Shown piece by piece: positions 25,074-33,121 of a stretch of DNA of 42,799 nucleotides (its first letter is position 1; every line of letters starts with the position of its first letter). The stretch comes from Ignavibacteriota bacterium (GTDB taxonomy: Bacteria > Bacteroidota > Ignavibacteria > Ignavibacteriales > Melioribacteraceae), in contig PAAX01000009.1 in the NCBI GenBank assembly GCA_002698995.1, positions 1 to 42,799 of the forward strand, written 5' to 3'. Both the position numbers and the translations under genes were made by a program. The notes under the pieces are model-generated. The model was not told the origin of the DNA and made no database searches. It worked only from the letters and a program-made list of their open reading frames with translations.

Positions 25074-26267
25074 TTGGCGGTTTCCAAAAGAGTAAATAAT
25101 ATCGGTGTTTCACCAACAATGAAAGTTGCTGCTAAAGCAAAAGAATTAAAAGCACAAGGGTTGAATGTTATTGATCTTAGTGTTGGTGAACCGGATTTTC
25201 CAACTCCGGATAACATTAAAGAGGCGGCTAAAAAAGCAATTGATGCTAATCATACCAGATACACAATCAATTCCGGCATTCCTCAATTACGCCAAGCTAT
25301 ATCTGATTATTTAAAGAAAAGCTGCAAGTTAGATTATTCACCGAATGATATTATTGTATCGAGTGGTGCTAAGCAGAGTATTTACAATACAATTCTTTCT
25401 GTTGTTGATCCTGGAGATGAAGTCATAATTCCTGCTCCTTACTGGGTTTCTTATCCACACATGGTTTCTATGGCTCAAGGGGAATCGATTGTAATTCCAA
25501 CAACTCAAGAAAATAATTTTAAGATAACCGCAGAACAGTTAGAAAAGGCAATTACACCTAAGACAAAAGTTTTAATAATGTGCAATCCTTCAAATCCTAC
25601 TGGAGCAGCTTACACTCCAGAAGAATTAAAATCAATTGCAGATGTTGTTAGAAAATATGATATGTATGTGATTTCAGATGAAATATACGAACAGTTAGTT
25701 TATGACGGATTTGAACTTGTAAGCTTTGCATCTTTTGATGATGAAATAAAAGCTAAAACTATTACTGTTAATGGTGTTTCTAAAACTTATGCAATGACGG
25801 GATGGAGAATTGGATTTACTGCCGGTCCTTCTGATGTTATAAATGGAATTAACAAAATCCAAAGTCACAGCACATCAAATGCAGCTTCTATTTCTCAGTA
25901 CGCAGCGTTAGAAGCTTTAACGGGACCACAGGAAGCAATTGCTAGTATGAAAGTTGAGTTTGCGAAAAGAAGAAATTATTTACATACCGAATTAAATAAG
26001 ATTGACGGAATTTCTTGTAATCTTGCGGAAGGTGCTTTTTATTTATTCCCTAATGTTGAAGGTATTTTCGGTAAATCTTATGATTCTGTTAAGATTGAAA
26101 ATTCAACTGATTTAGCATTGTACTTGCTGAATGAAGCACAAATAGCGGTAGTACCGGGAAGTGCTTTTGGAGCCGAAGGATACTTAAGATTTTCTTATGC
26201 TACTTCTTTAGAAATTTTAGAAGATGCCGTAAATAGATTAAACAAAGCTTTATCTAAATTGAACTAA
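25074..26267 (+). CDS. class I/II pyridoxal phosphate aminotransferase (AspAT type)
   Basis: A 397-residue PLP transaminase closest to the prokaryotic type I-gamma/1-beta aspartate aminotransferases. Family blocks are IDLSVGEPDFPTP, RYTINSGIPQLR, SSGAKQSIYN, CNPSNPTGAAYTPEEL and NGVSKTYAMTGWRIGF, where K237 is the Schiff-base lysine. Bacteria of this group also use such enzymes to transaminate prephenate to arogenate, so either role is open. The start is TTG at 25074, 7 bases after AAGAGG. The 3' end overlaps the convergent aroE by 4 bp, which fits a link to aromatic amino acids but does not prove it. Confidence 0.92.
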   Translation: MAVSKRVNNIGVSPTMKVAAKAKELKAQGLNVIDLSVGEPDFPTPDNIKEAAKKAIDANHTRYTINSGIPQLRQAISDYLKKSCKLDYSPNDIIVSSGAKQSIYNTILSVVDPGDEVIIPAPYWVSYPHMVSMAQGESIVIPTTQENNFKITAEQLEKAITPKTKVLIMCNPSNPTGAAYTPEELKSIADVVRKYDMYVISDEIYEQLVYDGFELVSFASFDDEIKAKTITVNGVSKTYAMTGWRIGFTAGPSDVINGINKIQSHSTSNAASISQYAALEALTGPQEAIASMKVEFAKRRNYLHTELNKIDGISCNLAEGAFYLFPNVEGIFGKSYDSVKIENSTDLALYLLNEAQIAVVPGSAFGAEGYLRFSYATSLEILEDAVNRLNKALSKLN

Positions 26268-27142
26268 GCTCCAAGATAAGACTGCAGCGTTTTGTAAATC
26301 TTATCTTTGGGCATTTCATGCCCTGTCCAAAGTTCAAATGCTTTTGCCCCTTGTTCTACAAACATTCTTAATCCGTTTAAAGTAACAGCCCCTTGCGATT
26401 TAGCAAGCTGAAGAAATTTTGTTTCCAAAGGATTATAAACCACATCAAAAATTATTTGATCTTTATTGAATGATCCTGGAATTGTTGTAGGTGAATCATC
26501 TTCTTCGGGAGACATTCCGATTGACGTAGTATTTATAATTAATTTTGATCTGTTAAAAACATCAATAAGATCGGGCGGAGTTAAATCGTATGCTTTAATT
26601 CCGTTGTAAAGCATCTTTGCAGAAAAGTACTCTTTCAGTCTTTCAGCTTTTTCTTCAGTGCGATTAACAATATTTATTTTTTCAATTTTGAAATGTCTTA
26701 TCAAAGAATATAATGCTGCCCGTGCAGCTCCTCCGGCACCTATTATTGTTACTTCACTTCCGGCTAATTCATCTTTAAATGGAAGAAGTGTTTCAACAAT
26801 TCCGGCAACGTCTGTATTGTAACCATGTAAAATTCCGTTTTCATTTACAACAGTGTTTACTGCACCAATTACGCTTGCCTCTTCGGAAACATCATTTAAG
26901 AAATCAACAATTTTTTCTTTATGCGGAATAGTAACATTAAATCCTTTAATTCCAAGTGCAATCATTCCTTTTAAAGCATCTTTCAGGCTTTCTGAAGGGA
27001 CATCAAAAGAAAGATATAAATAATCGAGCTGCAGTATATCGAAAGAAATATTATGCATTAACGGAGAAAATGAATGCTTTATAGGATGCCCGATAACTGC
27101 AACTATATTAGAATTATGATTGATTTTATTTTCAAAATTCAT
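26264..27142 (-). CDS. aroE: shikimate dehydrogenase
   Basis: Reduces 3-dehydroshikimate to shikimate with NADPH in the aromatic amino acid pathway. The 292-residue length is normal. The N-terminal domain has VIGHPIKHSFSPLMHN, the SxS substrate site, and FNVTIPHKEK with catalytic K75. The partner Asp is in HGYNTDVAGIVETL. The NADP site is VTIIGAGGAARAALYSLI, with NRT after it (NIVNRTEEKAE). INTTSIGMSPEED and LFVEQGAKAFELWTG-like sequence (MFVEQGAKAFELW) complete it. It lies 24 bp after the TPR gene on the same strand, so they may be co-transcribed. Confidence 0.95.
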   Translation of the reverse strand: MNFENKINHNSNIVAVIGHPIKHSFSPLMHNISFDILQLDYLYLSFDVPSESLKDALKGMIALGIKGFNVTIPHKEKIVDFLNDVSEEASVIGAVNTVVNENGILHGYNTDVAGIVETLLPFKDELAGSEVTIIGAGGAARAALYSLIRHFKIEKINIVNRTEEKAERLKEYFSAKMLYNGIKAYDLTPPDLIDVFNRSKLIINTTSIGMSPEEDDSPTTIPGSFNKDQIIFDVVYNPLETKFLQLAKSQGAVTLNGLRMFVEQGAKAFELWTGHEMPKDKIYKTLQSYLGA

Positions 27143-27166
27143 AAAAGTTAATCCAATAGAGGAATA

Positions 27167-28585
27167 TTAATTTTCGTTCAAAAGTTTTTCAATTAATTTG
27201 GAAGAATTTGCATCGGGATAATCGCGTGCAAATCTGTTTTTTATATTCGGATCTAATTTGAAGGCTGATTTAAGCGAGTCAATTGCTTCTTGTGTTCTGC
27301 TCATCAAAAAACTTAGTTTAGCTTTACCGTAATAAGCGTTGGCATGTTTAGGATCAATTTTTATACATTGATTGAAGGCTTTAAATCCTTCGTCTAATTT
27401 TCCGCTTTCAAGATAAATTTCGGCTAATTTAAACCACGCATCACTATTATTTCTGTTCAGCTTTGTAACCTTAATAAAGCTTTTAATTGCTTTTTCGGGC
27501 TTATTAAGATGATACTCAATCTCTGCTTTAGCAAACCAAGCTTCCTCGGCTTGATCATCAATTTTAGTTGCTTTATTAAAATCTTTTAGCGCTTTTAGAT
27601 TATCACCTATTTCTTCAAAACAATAACCTCTTGAAATATAAGCTTCGTAAAAATCATCAGATAATTCAATAGTTTTTGAATAAGCCTCAATTGCTTTTTC
27701 GTACTCGTTTAAATCTTCGTAAGCCTGTCCCAAATTAAACCAAATTGTATCGTCAAATGGATCAAGATCGGCAGCTTTCTCAAAACATTCGGCAGCTTTT
27801 CCTAAAAATCCGATATTTGCATAAGCAACACCGCAGTTAAACCATGCACTTGCAAAGTCATCCTTTACTGCTATTGAAACTTCAAAACTGTTAATTGCTT
27901 TTTGATAATCATTTTTTCTTATTTCAACAATTCCTTTATTGTACCATCCGCCGGAACTATATGGTTCAAGTTCTAGAAATTTATCATAAGCAATTAATGA
28001 TTTATCAAGTTCATCTATATTTTCGTAGCAATAACCGAGTTCGTACCATGCTTCGGAATAAACCGGATCAACGGCAACCGATTCTTCGAAGAAATTTATA
28101 GCTTCCAAATATCTTTCTTGTCTTTCATATAAAACGCCCAAACTGAACAAAACTTCTTCGTTTTGCGGTTCAAGACGTAATGCAGTTTCAAGGGAACTGA
28201 CAGCATCTTCAAAGAAACCTAAATTATCTTCCGCAATAGATTTATTAATAATAGTTTCAACATCAGATGGATTTAATGAAAGTGCTTTATTGAAAGCTTT
28301 ATAAGCTTCACCAAATTCAAAAAGGTTATTAAGAAGAACTCCTTTATACTGCCAAAACTCGGAATTATAAGGAGCCACCTCCAGCACTGCATCGGTTAAA
28401 TAAATACCGTCTTCTGTTAATTCGTTTTCTAAACACAATAAAATTACCTCTTCAATATAATCGAGCTGAAGAAATGTCTCTCCGTTCTCAATAAATTCTG
28501 AAGCGGTTTTAATCTTTAATTTTATTTGATCGTTTGAAAAAAACGAGTCTTGTCTATCATCAAAAAAGTCTTCAGAAAGACTCAT
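27167..28585 (-). CDS. tetratricopeptide-repeat protein
   Basis: A 472-residue protein made of about twelve 34-residue TPR units. Each has the W/Y-x2-L/K-G and A/G-Y positions, for example AWYELGYCYENIDELDKSLI, AWFNCGVAYANIGFLGKAAE and AWFAKAEIEYHLNKPEKAI. The unusually acidic character and lack of signal peptide suggest a cytosolic scaffold. The partners are unknown. The ATG is preceded by GAGGAG. The gene is upstream of aroE on the same strand, with 24 bp between. A 17-bp palindrome lies before it at 28631-28647. Confidence 0.92.
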   Translation of the reverse strand: MSLSEDFFDDRQDSFFSNDQIKLKIKTASEFIENGETFLQLDYIEEVILLCLENELTEDGIYLTDAVLEVAPYNSEFWQYKGVLLNNLFEFGEAYKAFNKALSLNPSDVETIINKSIAEDNLGFFEDAVSSLETALRLEPQNEEVLFSLGVLYERQERYLEAINFFEESVAVDPVYSEAWYELGYCYENIDELDKSLIAYDKFLELEPYSSGGWYNKGIVEIRKNDYQKAINSFEVSIAVKDDFASAWFNCGVAYANIGFLGKAAECFEKAADLDPFDDTIWFNLGQAYEDLNEYEKAIEAYSKTIELSDDFYEAYISRGYCFEEIGDNLKALKDFNKATKIDDQAEEAWFAKAEIEYHLNKPEKAIKSFIKVTKLNRNNSDAWFKLAEIYLESGKLDEGFKAFNQCIKIDPKHANAYYGKAKLSFLMSRTQEAIDSLKSAFKLDPNIKNRFARDYPDANSSKLIEKLLNEN

Positions 28586-28630
28586 TAACTCCTCAATTAA
28601 TTCATCGAAAATGTATTACTAAGTGAAGTT

Positions 28631-28647
28631 AAAATCAAGTTGATTTT
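28631..28647. promoter_or_regulatory. 17-bp perfect palindrome upstream of the TPR gene
   Basis: AAAATCAA-G-TTGATTTT, a perfect dyad about 46 bp before the TPR start and just after the preceding gene's terminator. It could be an operator. In AT-rich DNA such short dyads also occur by chance. Confidence 0.35.
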
Positions 28648-28661
28648 ATGGTCAGAAATTT

Positions 28662-28696
28662 TACAAAAAATGAGGCACTAAAGCTGTGCCTCATTT
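28662..28696 (-). terminator. terminator overlapping the end of the galactokinase-like gene
   Basis: On the minus strand AAATGAGGCAC pairs with GTGCCTCATTT around a 7-base loop and is followed by TTTTTTG. The stop codon at 28678-28680 and the last codons are inside the hairpin. Confidence 0.85.
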
Positions 28697-29892
28697 AACT
28701 CTTTCTTTAAAATTCTTTTTGCACCGTCGGTAAGTTTGTAAAAATAGAGTGTAACTTCTTTGCCGAACTTATTTAAATATTCTTCTTTAATTATTTTCTC
28801 AAAATCAGGTTGAGAATTTTCATCTAATAAAGTTACCGTAGTTTTAATTGTAGAACATGAAACAATTTTTGATCCGTAAACACCGGGTATTTTTTTAGCT
28901 GTTGAAACTAAAAGATCGGTCTCATCGGAATTAATTTGATATTCTTCCCTTAATCCTACGTGAGATTCAAACATTGAATTACCAAGCTTATCAATTTCTC
29001 CTTTGCGTAATCCTTTCAGACTTTCTTCTGCTCTTTGAATTTCTTCTATTGTAAATTTACATTTACCGAAAACTTTTTTTGGAACAGTGTACGAATGTCT
29101 GTTTAAGAAAGAAATTTCAACATCTCTTAAATTTTTAATTCCCCAAATATAAAGCCTTAGTCCCTTAATGCCTATTTCGCATTCAGTTACTCTTTCTTCG
29201 CACAAAGTGCTGAATTTTGAAATCGGAATTTCGGTATCACATATTGCAGCAATAATATTTTCGTTTTTTACAGTATAATTTTTTGATGGGGATAAACGAA
29301 GATCATTTGCAATTATTTTTCCGCTTTTAGCATTTAATGAAGCATCAATAAAACCGATGTTTGCCAATTTACCAATGGCAATTTCTTCCGACTTATAAGC
29401 ATACTTTTTGATTTGTTCATCGGTTAAACTGATATGGAATTCTTTGTTAATTCCTTTAAGAATGGAAACAAGAATAGCAGATATTTTTCCATGTCCTACT
29501 GAATGCGGAATATTAGTTTCAATACAGCAATTAAAACCGTTTGGAATGAGATTTTCCGTTTTAATTATTCGGATAAGATTAATAATAATTCTTTCAAAAG
29601 GATCGGGTGATATGTCTGCGTTTTCAAAATTTTGAATTTGTTCTGTAAATGAAACACCATCAATAATCAGAGCAAAATTTCTGTCTTTTCGTTTTTCTAA
29701 AATAGCAGCGGCAAATGAGTCAATAGCAGCAGTAATTAAAATGCCGTCGTTATTTTGTGTGTGATCTCCAATTAGAAGAATTGAAGCAGGTGAGAGGATT
29801 AAAGATGCACTGATCGATTCTCCGAAATGGGTTTCGTACTTTTCTAATGCTCTATCTAAAAGAGCAATTGTGTTGTGGTTTAATTCTATCAT
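28678..29892 (-). CDS. divergent galactokinase-like GHMP-superfamily protein, probably non-catalytic
   Basis: A 404-residue protein with galactokinase length and order. Residues 34-50 (SPASILLIGDHTQNNDG) align with the galactokinase signature around RVNLIGEHTDYN, but the Arg is Ser37 and the Asp is Gln46. The phosphate loop at 129-138 reads PHSVGHGKIS where the family has PxGxGLSSSA. IGFIDASLNA keeps the catalytic-Asp position at D183. VYGSKIVSCSTIKTT at 339-352 lacks the GxGFGG motif. GLREEYQINSDETDLL is well kept. I infer a pseudo-enzyme, such as a sugar sensor or regulator, or an unknown substrate. Its last codons lie inside the terminator. Confidence 0.75.
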   Translation of the reverse strand: MIELNHNTIALLDRALEKYETHFGESISASLILSPASILLIGDHTQNNDGILITAAIDSFAAAILEKRKDRNFALIIDGVSFTEQIQNFENADISPDPFERIIINLIRIIKTENLIPNGFNCCIETNIPHSVGHGKISAILVSILKGINKEFHISLTDEQIKKYAYKSEEIAIGKLANIGFIDASLNAKSGKIIANDLRLSPSKNYTVKNENIIAAICDTEIPISKFSTLCEERVTECEIGIKGLRLYIWGIKNLRDVEISFLNRHSYTVPKKVFGKCKFTIEEIQRAEESLKGLRKGEIDKLGNSMFESHVGLREEYQINSDETDLLVSTAKKIPGVYGSKIVSCSTIKTTVTLLDENSQPDFEKIIKEEYLNKFGKEVTLYFYKLTDGAKRILKKELNEAQL

Positions 29893-30073
29893 TCTGAACC
29901 CATTTATAAGTTATTAAGCCATTTTCCCAAAATTAATCAGAACAATGAACGCTAATATCTTTTTTCAAACTTAGCTAAAAAGAAGACTAATTGCTATTTT
30001 TTTCTTTATTTGTTAAAAAATTTTGTGAAATATTTCTCTTTATACTAACTTTAAGTAATTAATAAGACTAAAT

Positions 30074-30571
30074 ATGAACAAAATTGAAAGCAGCATAAAT
30101 AAAATCAGCAATTTTTTAGGTAAAATTGTCTCTTGGTTTACTTCCATTCTTGTTCTTGTGGTTGTTTACGATGTTATTTCTAGATATTTTTTTGGAATCA
30201 GCAGTACGGCAGTTCAAGAACTTACTTGGCATATCTTTTCGATTATATTCCTTTTAGGGGCTTCTTATACTTTAAAAGAAGAGGGACATGTTAGGGTTGA
30301 TTTGTTTTATCAGAAATACAGCGAAAAAACTAAAGCAGTAGTTAATCTTATAGGTACTTTAATATTTATTGTTCCGTTCGCTTTAGTTGTAATAATTACC
30401 TCAATTAATTGGACTATCAATTCATTTATGATGAATGAAGTTTCACCGGATCCAGGGGGATTAGGTTTTAGATTTTTAATTAAAGCAGTTCTTCCGTTAA
30501 GCTTTGTTTTTTTACTTCTCCAAAGTTTTTCTTTAATGATCAATTCAATAAATAAAATCAGAAGGACTTGA
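30074..30571 (+). CDS. dctQ: TRAP transporter small permease subunit (DctQ)
   Basis: A 165-residue inner-membrane protein with four helices (about 16-38, 55-68, 92-115 and 135-155). Family features include VVVYDVISRYFFGISSTAVQ, where the R-Y/F pair and the following Gln-Glu are typical, then ELTWHIFSIIFLLGASYTLK and GHVRVDLFY. It is the helper subunit of a tripartite ATP-independent periplasmic transporter. The stop is 1 base before the large permease start. The binding protein gene faces it from 32975. No clear ribosome-binding site is seen before the ATG. Confidence 0.92.
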   Translation: MNKIESSINKISNFLGKIVSWFTSILVLVVVYDVISRYFFGISSTAVQELTWHIFSIIFLLGASYTLKEEGHVRVDLFYQKYSEKTKAVVNLIGTLIFIVPFALVVIITSINWTINSFMMNEVSPDPGGLGFRFLIKAVLPLSFVFLLLQSFSLMINSINKIRRT

Positions 30572-30572
30572 T

Positions 30573-31889
30573 TTGGAAGCAATCTCAATAGTATTCTTTA
30601 TTGTTGTTCTGCTGTTATTGCTTTTCGGATTTCCAGTTGCATTTACTTTGGGCGGCGCATCAATTCTTTTTGGTTTAGCAACTTTTGGCTTCGATTTCTT
30701 CAATCTACTCCCGCTAAGAATCTGGGGAATAATGAATAATTATATTTTGATTGCGGTTCCTTTATTCATATACATGGGAGTAATGTTTGAAAAATCGGGT
30801 TTGGCTGAAGATCTTCTTGAAACAATGGCTCTTCTATTTGGAAAACTTAGAGGCGGACTTGCAATTTCCGTCCTTGTTGTTGGTACTCTTTTAGCTGCCG
30901 CCACTGGAATTGTTGGTGCAACTGTTGTTACAATGGGAGTTTTGAGTCTTCCGGTTATGCTAAAAAAAGGATACAGTCCTGCTGCTGCAACCGGTATAAT
31001 TTCTGCTTCTGGTACATTGGGACAAATAATTCCCCCTAGTATTGTATTGGTTTTACTTGGAAGTGTTTTAAATATTTCTGTCGGACAGTTATTTATCGGT
31101 GCAATTATTCCGGGATTTATGCTTGTCGGTTTATATTTATCTTGGCTTATTTTACTTGCAATCTTCAAACCAAAATCTGCTCCTGCTATGCCAAAAGAAG
31201 ACTTAGCAGAATTTAAAGGAGCAATAAAATTTAAGAGAATTCTTTTTGCTTTTGTAATTCCTTTCTTTCTTATTGTTGCCGTATTGGGCTCAATATTTGC
31301 TGGAATAGCTTCACCAACAGAAGCAGCCGCAATAGGTGCATTTGGAGCTACTATCTTAACAATTCTTAAAGGAAGATTTAACAAAGAAACTTTAACTGAA
31401 GTAATGAAAAGTACAATGATGCTTACAAGTATGGCTTTTATTATTTTGGTTGGTGCATCTGCGTTTGGTTTGGTTTTTAGAGGTTTAGGTGGTGATAGAT
31501 ATTTAACCGAATTAATAGCTCAATCAAATTTAGAATCACATCACTTCTTATTAATTGTTATGGCTATAATATTTGTTGCCGGATTTTTTATAGATTTTAT
31601 TGAAATAATATTCATCATTGTTCCGGTTGTAGCTCCAATTTTTGTTCATTTAGGAATTGATTTACTTTGGGTTGGAATTTTAATTGCAATTAATCTACAG
31701 ACTTCATTTTTAACTCCTCCATTCGGATTTGCTCTATTCTATCTTAAAGGAGTTGCGCCTCCTTCTGTTACAACAAATCATATTTATAAAGGAATTTTAC
31801 CTTACGTAATTATTCAGTTAACGGGATTGCTTCTTGTAATCTTTTTCCCGGAATTAGCCACATGGCTCCCAAGTTTATTAGGAGCCTAA
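30573..31889 (+). CDS. dctM: TRAP transporter large permease subunit (DctM)
   Basis: A 438-residue membrane protein with about twelve helices that carries the sodium-driven transport step. Conserved blocks are FPVAFTLGGASILFG, VPLFIYMGVMFEKSGLAEDLLE, GATVVTMGVLSLPVMLKKGYS, SGTLGQIIPPSIVLVLLG and FIDFIEIIFIIVPVVAPIF, with LQTSFLTPPFGFALFYLKGV near the end. The start is TTG 30573, 6 bases after AGAAGGA. The last 12 bp overlap the convergent dctP gene, so transcripts overlap tail to tail. The substrate must be read from the binding protein. Confidence 0.94.
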   Translation: MEAISIVFFIVVLLLLLFGFPVAFTLGGASILFGLATFGFDFFNLLPLRIWGIMNNYILIAVPLFIYMGVMFEKSGLAEDLLETMALLFGKLRGGLAISVLVVGTLLAAATGIVGATVVTMGVLSLPVMLKKGYSPAAATGIISASGTLGQIIPPSIVLVLLGSVLNISVGQLFIGAIIPGFMLVGLYLSWLILLAIFKPKSAPAMPKEDLAEFKGAIKFKRILFAFVIPFFLIVAVLGSIFAGIASPTEAAAIGAFGATILTILKGRFNKETLTEVMKSTMMLTSMAFIILVGASAFGLVFRGLGGDRYLTELIAQSNLESHHFLLIVMAIIFVAGFFIDFIEIIFIIVPVVAPIFVHLGIDLLWVGILIAINLQTSFLTPPFGFALFYLKGVAPPSVTTNHIYKGILPYVIIQLTGLLLVIFFPELATWLPSLLGA

Positions 31890-32975
31890 GTAATTATATT
31901 CGGCAATCTTTGTCCATGTAGAAATGTTTTTCTGAAACTTTAAGTAAGATTCATACACTTCTTTGCTTAGATTATCTGCATCGGTAATTTCTTGAATTAC
32001 TTCTTTAGAAAACTTTCTGAAAGCTGTAAGAACATCATCAGGCAGCGGCAGAATATTAACCTTTTCTTCATTCATTTTTGCCAAATATTCTTGATTCTTA
32101 TTTTCAAATTCAGAAATCATTTCTGATTGATAAGACTTTGCAGCATATCTAATAATTTCTTGTAAATCTTTTGGCAGATTATTAAAAGCAGATTTATTCA
32201 CAATTAATTCTACAACACCGGTTGGCTCCTGCCATCCCGGGTAATAGTAATATTTAGCAATTTTATGAAATCCCATTAAATAATCATGATAAGGACCAAC
32301 CCAATCAGCAGCATCAATAACACCTCTTTCAAGATTAGTATAGAGTTCTCCTCCGGGGGAAAGAATTGCAGCTGCACCAGCTTTGGTAATTACATTTCCG
32401 CCAATACCGGGTTGACGCATTTTCAATCCTTTATAATCTGCTAATGAATTTATTTTTCTGTTATACCATCCTCCCATTTGTCCACCAGTATTACCAGCCG
32501 GCATAGGAAGGAGATTGAAACTATCATAAACTTTTTCCCACAATTTCAATCCGTCTCCAAAGTAAAACCAAGCGTTTGTCTGCTGAGTATTCATTCCAAA
32601 GGGAACACTTGTAAAGAATTGAGATGCAGGAGTTTTGCCGGCCCAGTAATAAGAAGCAGAATGACACATTTCTGCAACTCCCGAACCTACTGCATCAAAA
32701 GCTTCCAAAGGAGGAACAAGTTCTCCGCCGCCGTAGACCTGTATTTTCAATCTTCCGCCGCTCATCGATTCAATTATTTTGGCAAGCTTATCTGCTCCTT
32801 CACCCAAAATTGGAAAGTGAGGAGGCCAAGCAGTTACCATTTTCCATTCATATTTTTTATCTGAAATTACTGCTGGACCTTGATTGTCTTTTTCATTTGC
32901 ACAAGCTGTAATTAAAGCCGATGAACCAATTGCTGCTACAGAAGCTTTCTTTAAGAAATCTCTTCTTTTTATCAT
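31878..32975 (-). CDS. dctP: TRAP transporter solute-binding protein (DctP, TakP-like), lipoprotein with Tat signal
   Basis: A 365-residue periplasmic binding protein. The N-terminus MIKRRDFLKKASVAA is a Tat signal and ITAC is a lipobox, so it is likely a membrane-anchored lipoprotein. YEWKMVTAWPPHFPILG, YGGGELVPPLEAF, YYWAGKTPASQFFTSVPFG, GNTGGQMGGWYNRKI, GLKMRQPG and IDAADWVGPYHD match the branch that includes Rhodobacter TakP, which binds 2-oxoacids such as pyruvate; the ligand here is an inference. AAGGAG lies 7 bases before the ATG. It converges on dctM rather than joining dctQM in one operon. Confidence 0.93.
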   Translation of the reverse strand: MIKRRDFLKKASVAAIGSSALITACANEKDNQGPAVISDKKYEWKMVTAWPPHFPILGEGADKLAKIIESMSGGRLKIQVYGGGELVPPLEAFDAVGSGVAEMCHSASYYWAGKTPASQFFTSVPFGMNTQQTNAWFYFGDGLKLWEKVYDSFNLLPMPAGNTGGQMGGWYNRKINSLADYKGLKMRQPGIGGNVITKAGAAAILSPGGELYTNLERGVIDAADWVGPYHDYLMGFHKIAKYYYYPGWQEPTGVVELIVNKSAFNNLPKDLQEIIRYAAKSYQSEMISEFENKNQEYLAKMNEEKVNILPLPDDVLTAFRKFSKEVIQEITDADNLSKEVYESYLKFQKNISTWTKIAEYNYLGS

Positions 32976-33121
32976 TCATTTACTCCTTATAATTTGGAAT
33001 TTGGAGTTAAAATTTTTTGCAAAACAATATAGAAAAATATCATTAATCTTTTTGAAATGTTTATTTGTAACCTATGCGAAAAATTAAAAGTCACAACTGA
33101 TATAAACATAAAGGAGAATAA

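Noticed and set aside
30740-31384. 214-codon open frame on the minus strand inside dctM
   Set aside because: It lies fully opposite conserved dctM sequence; its composition is that of an antisense shadow of a membrane protein (many Pro, Ile, Ala), with no family features or start signal.
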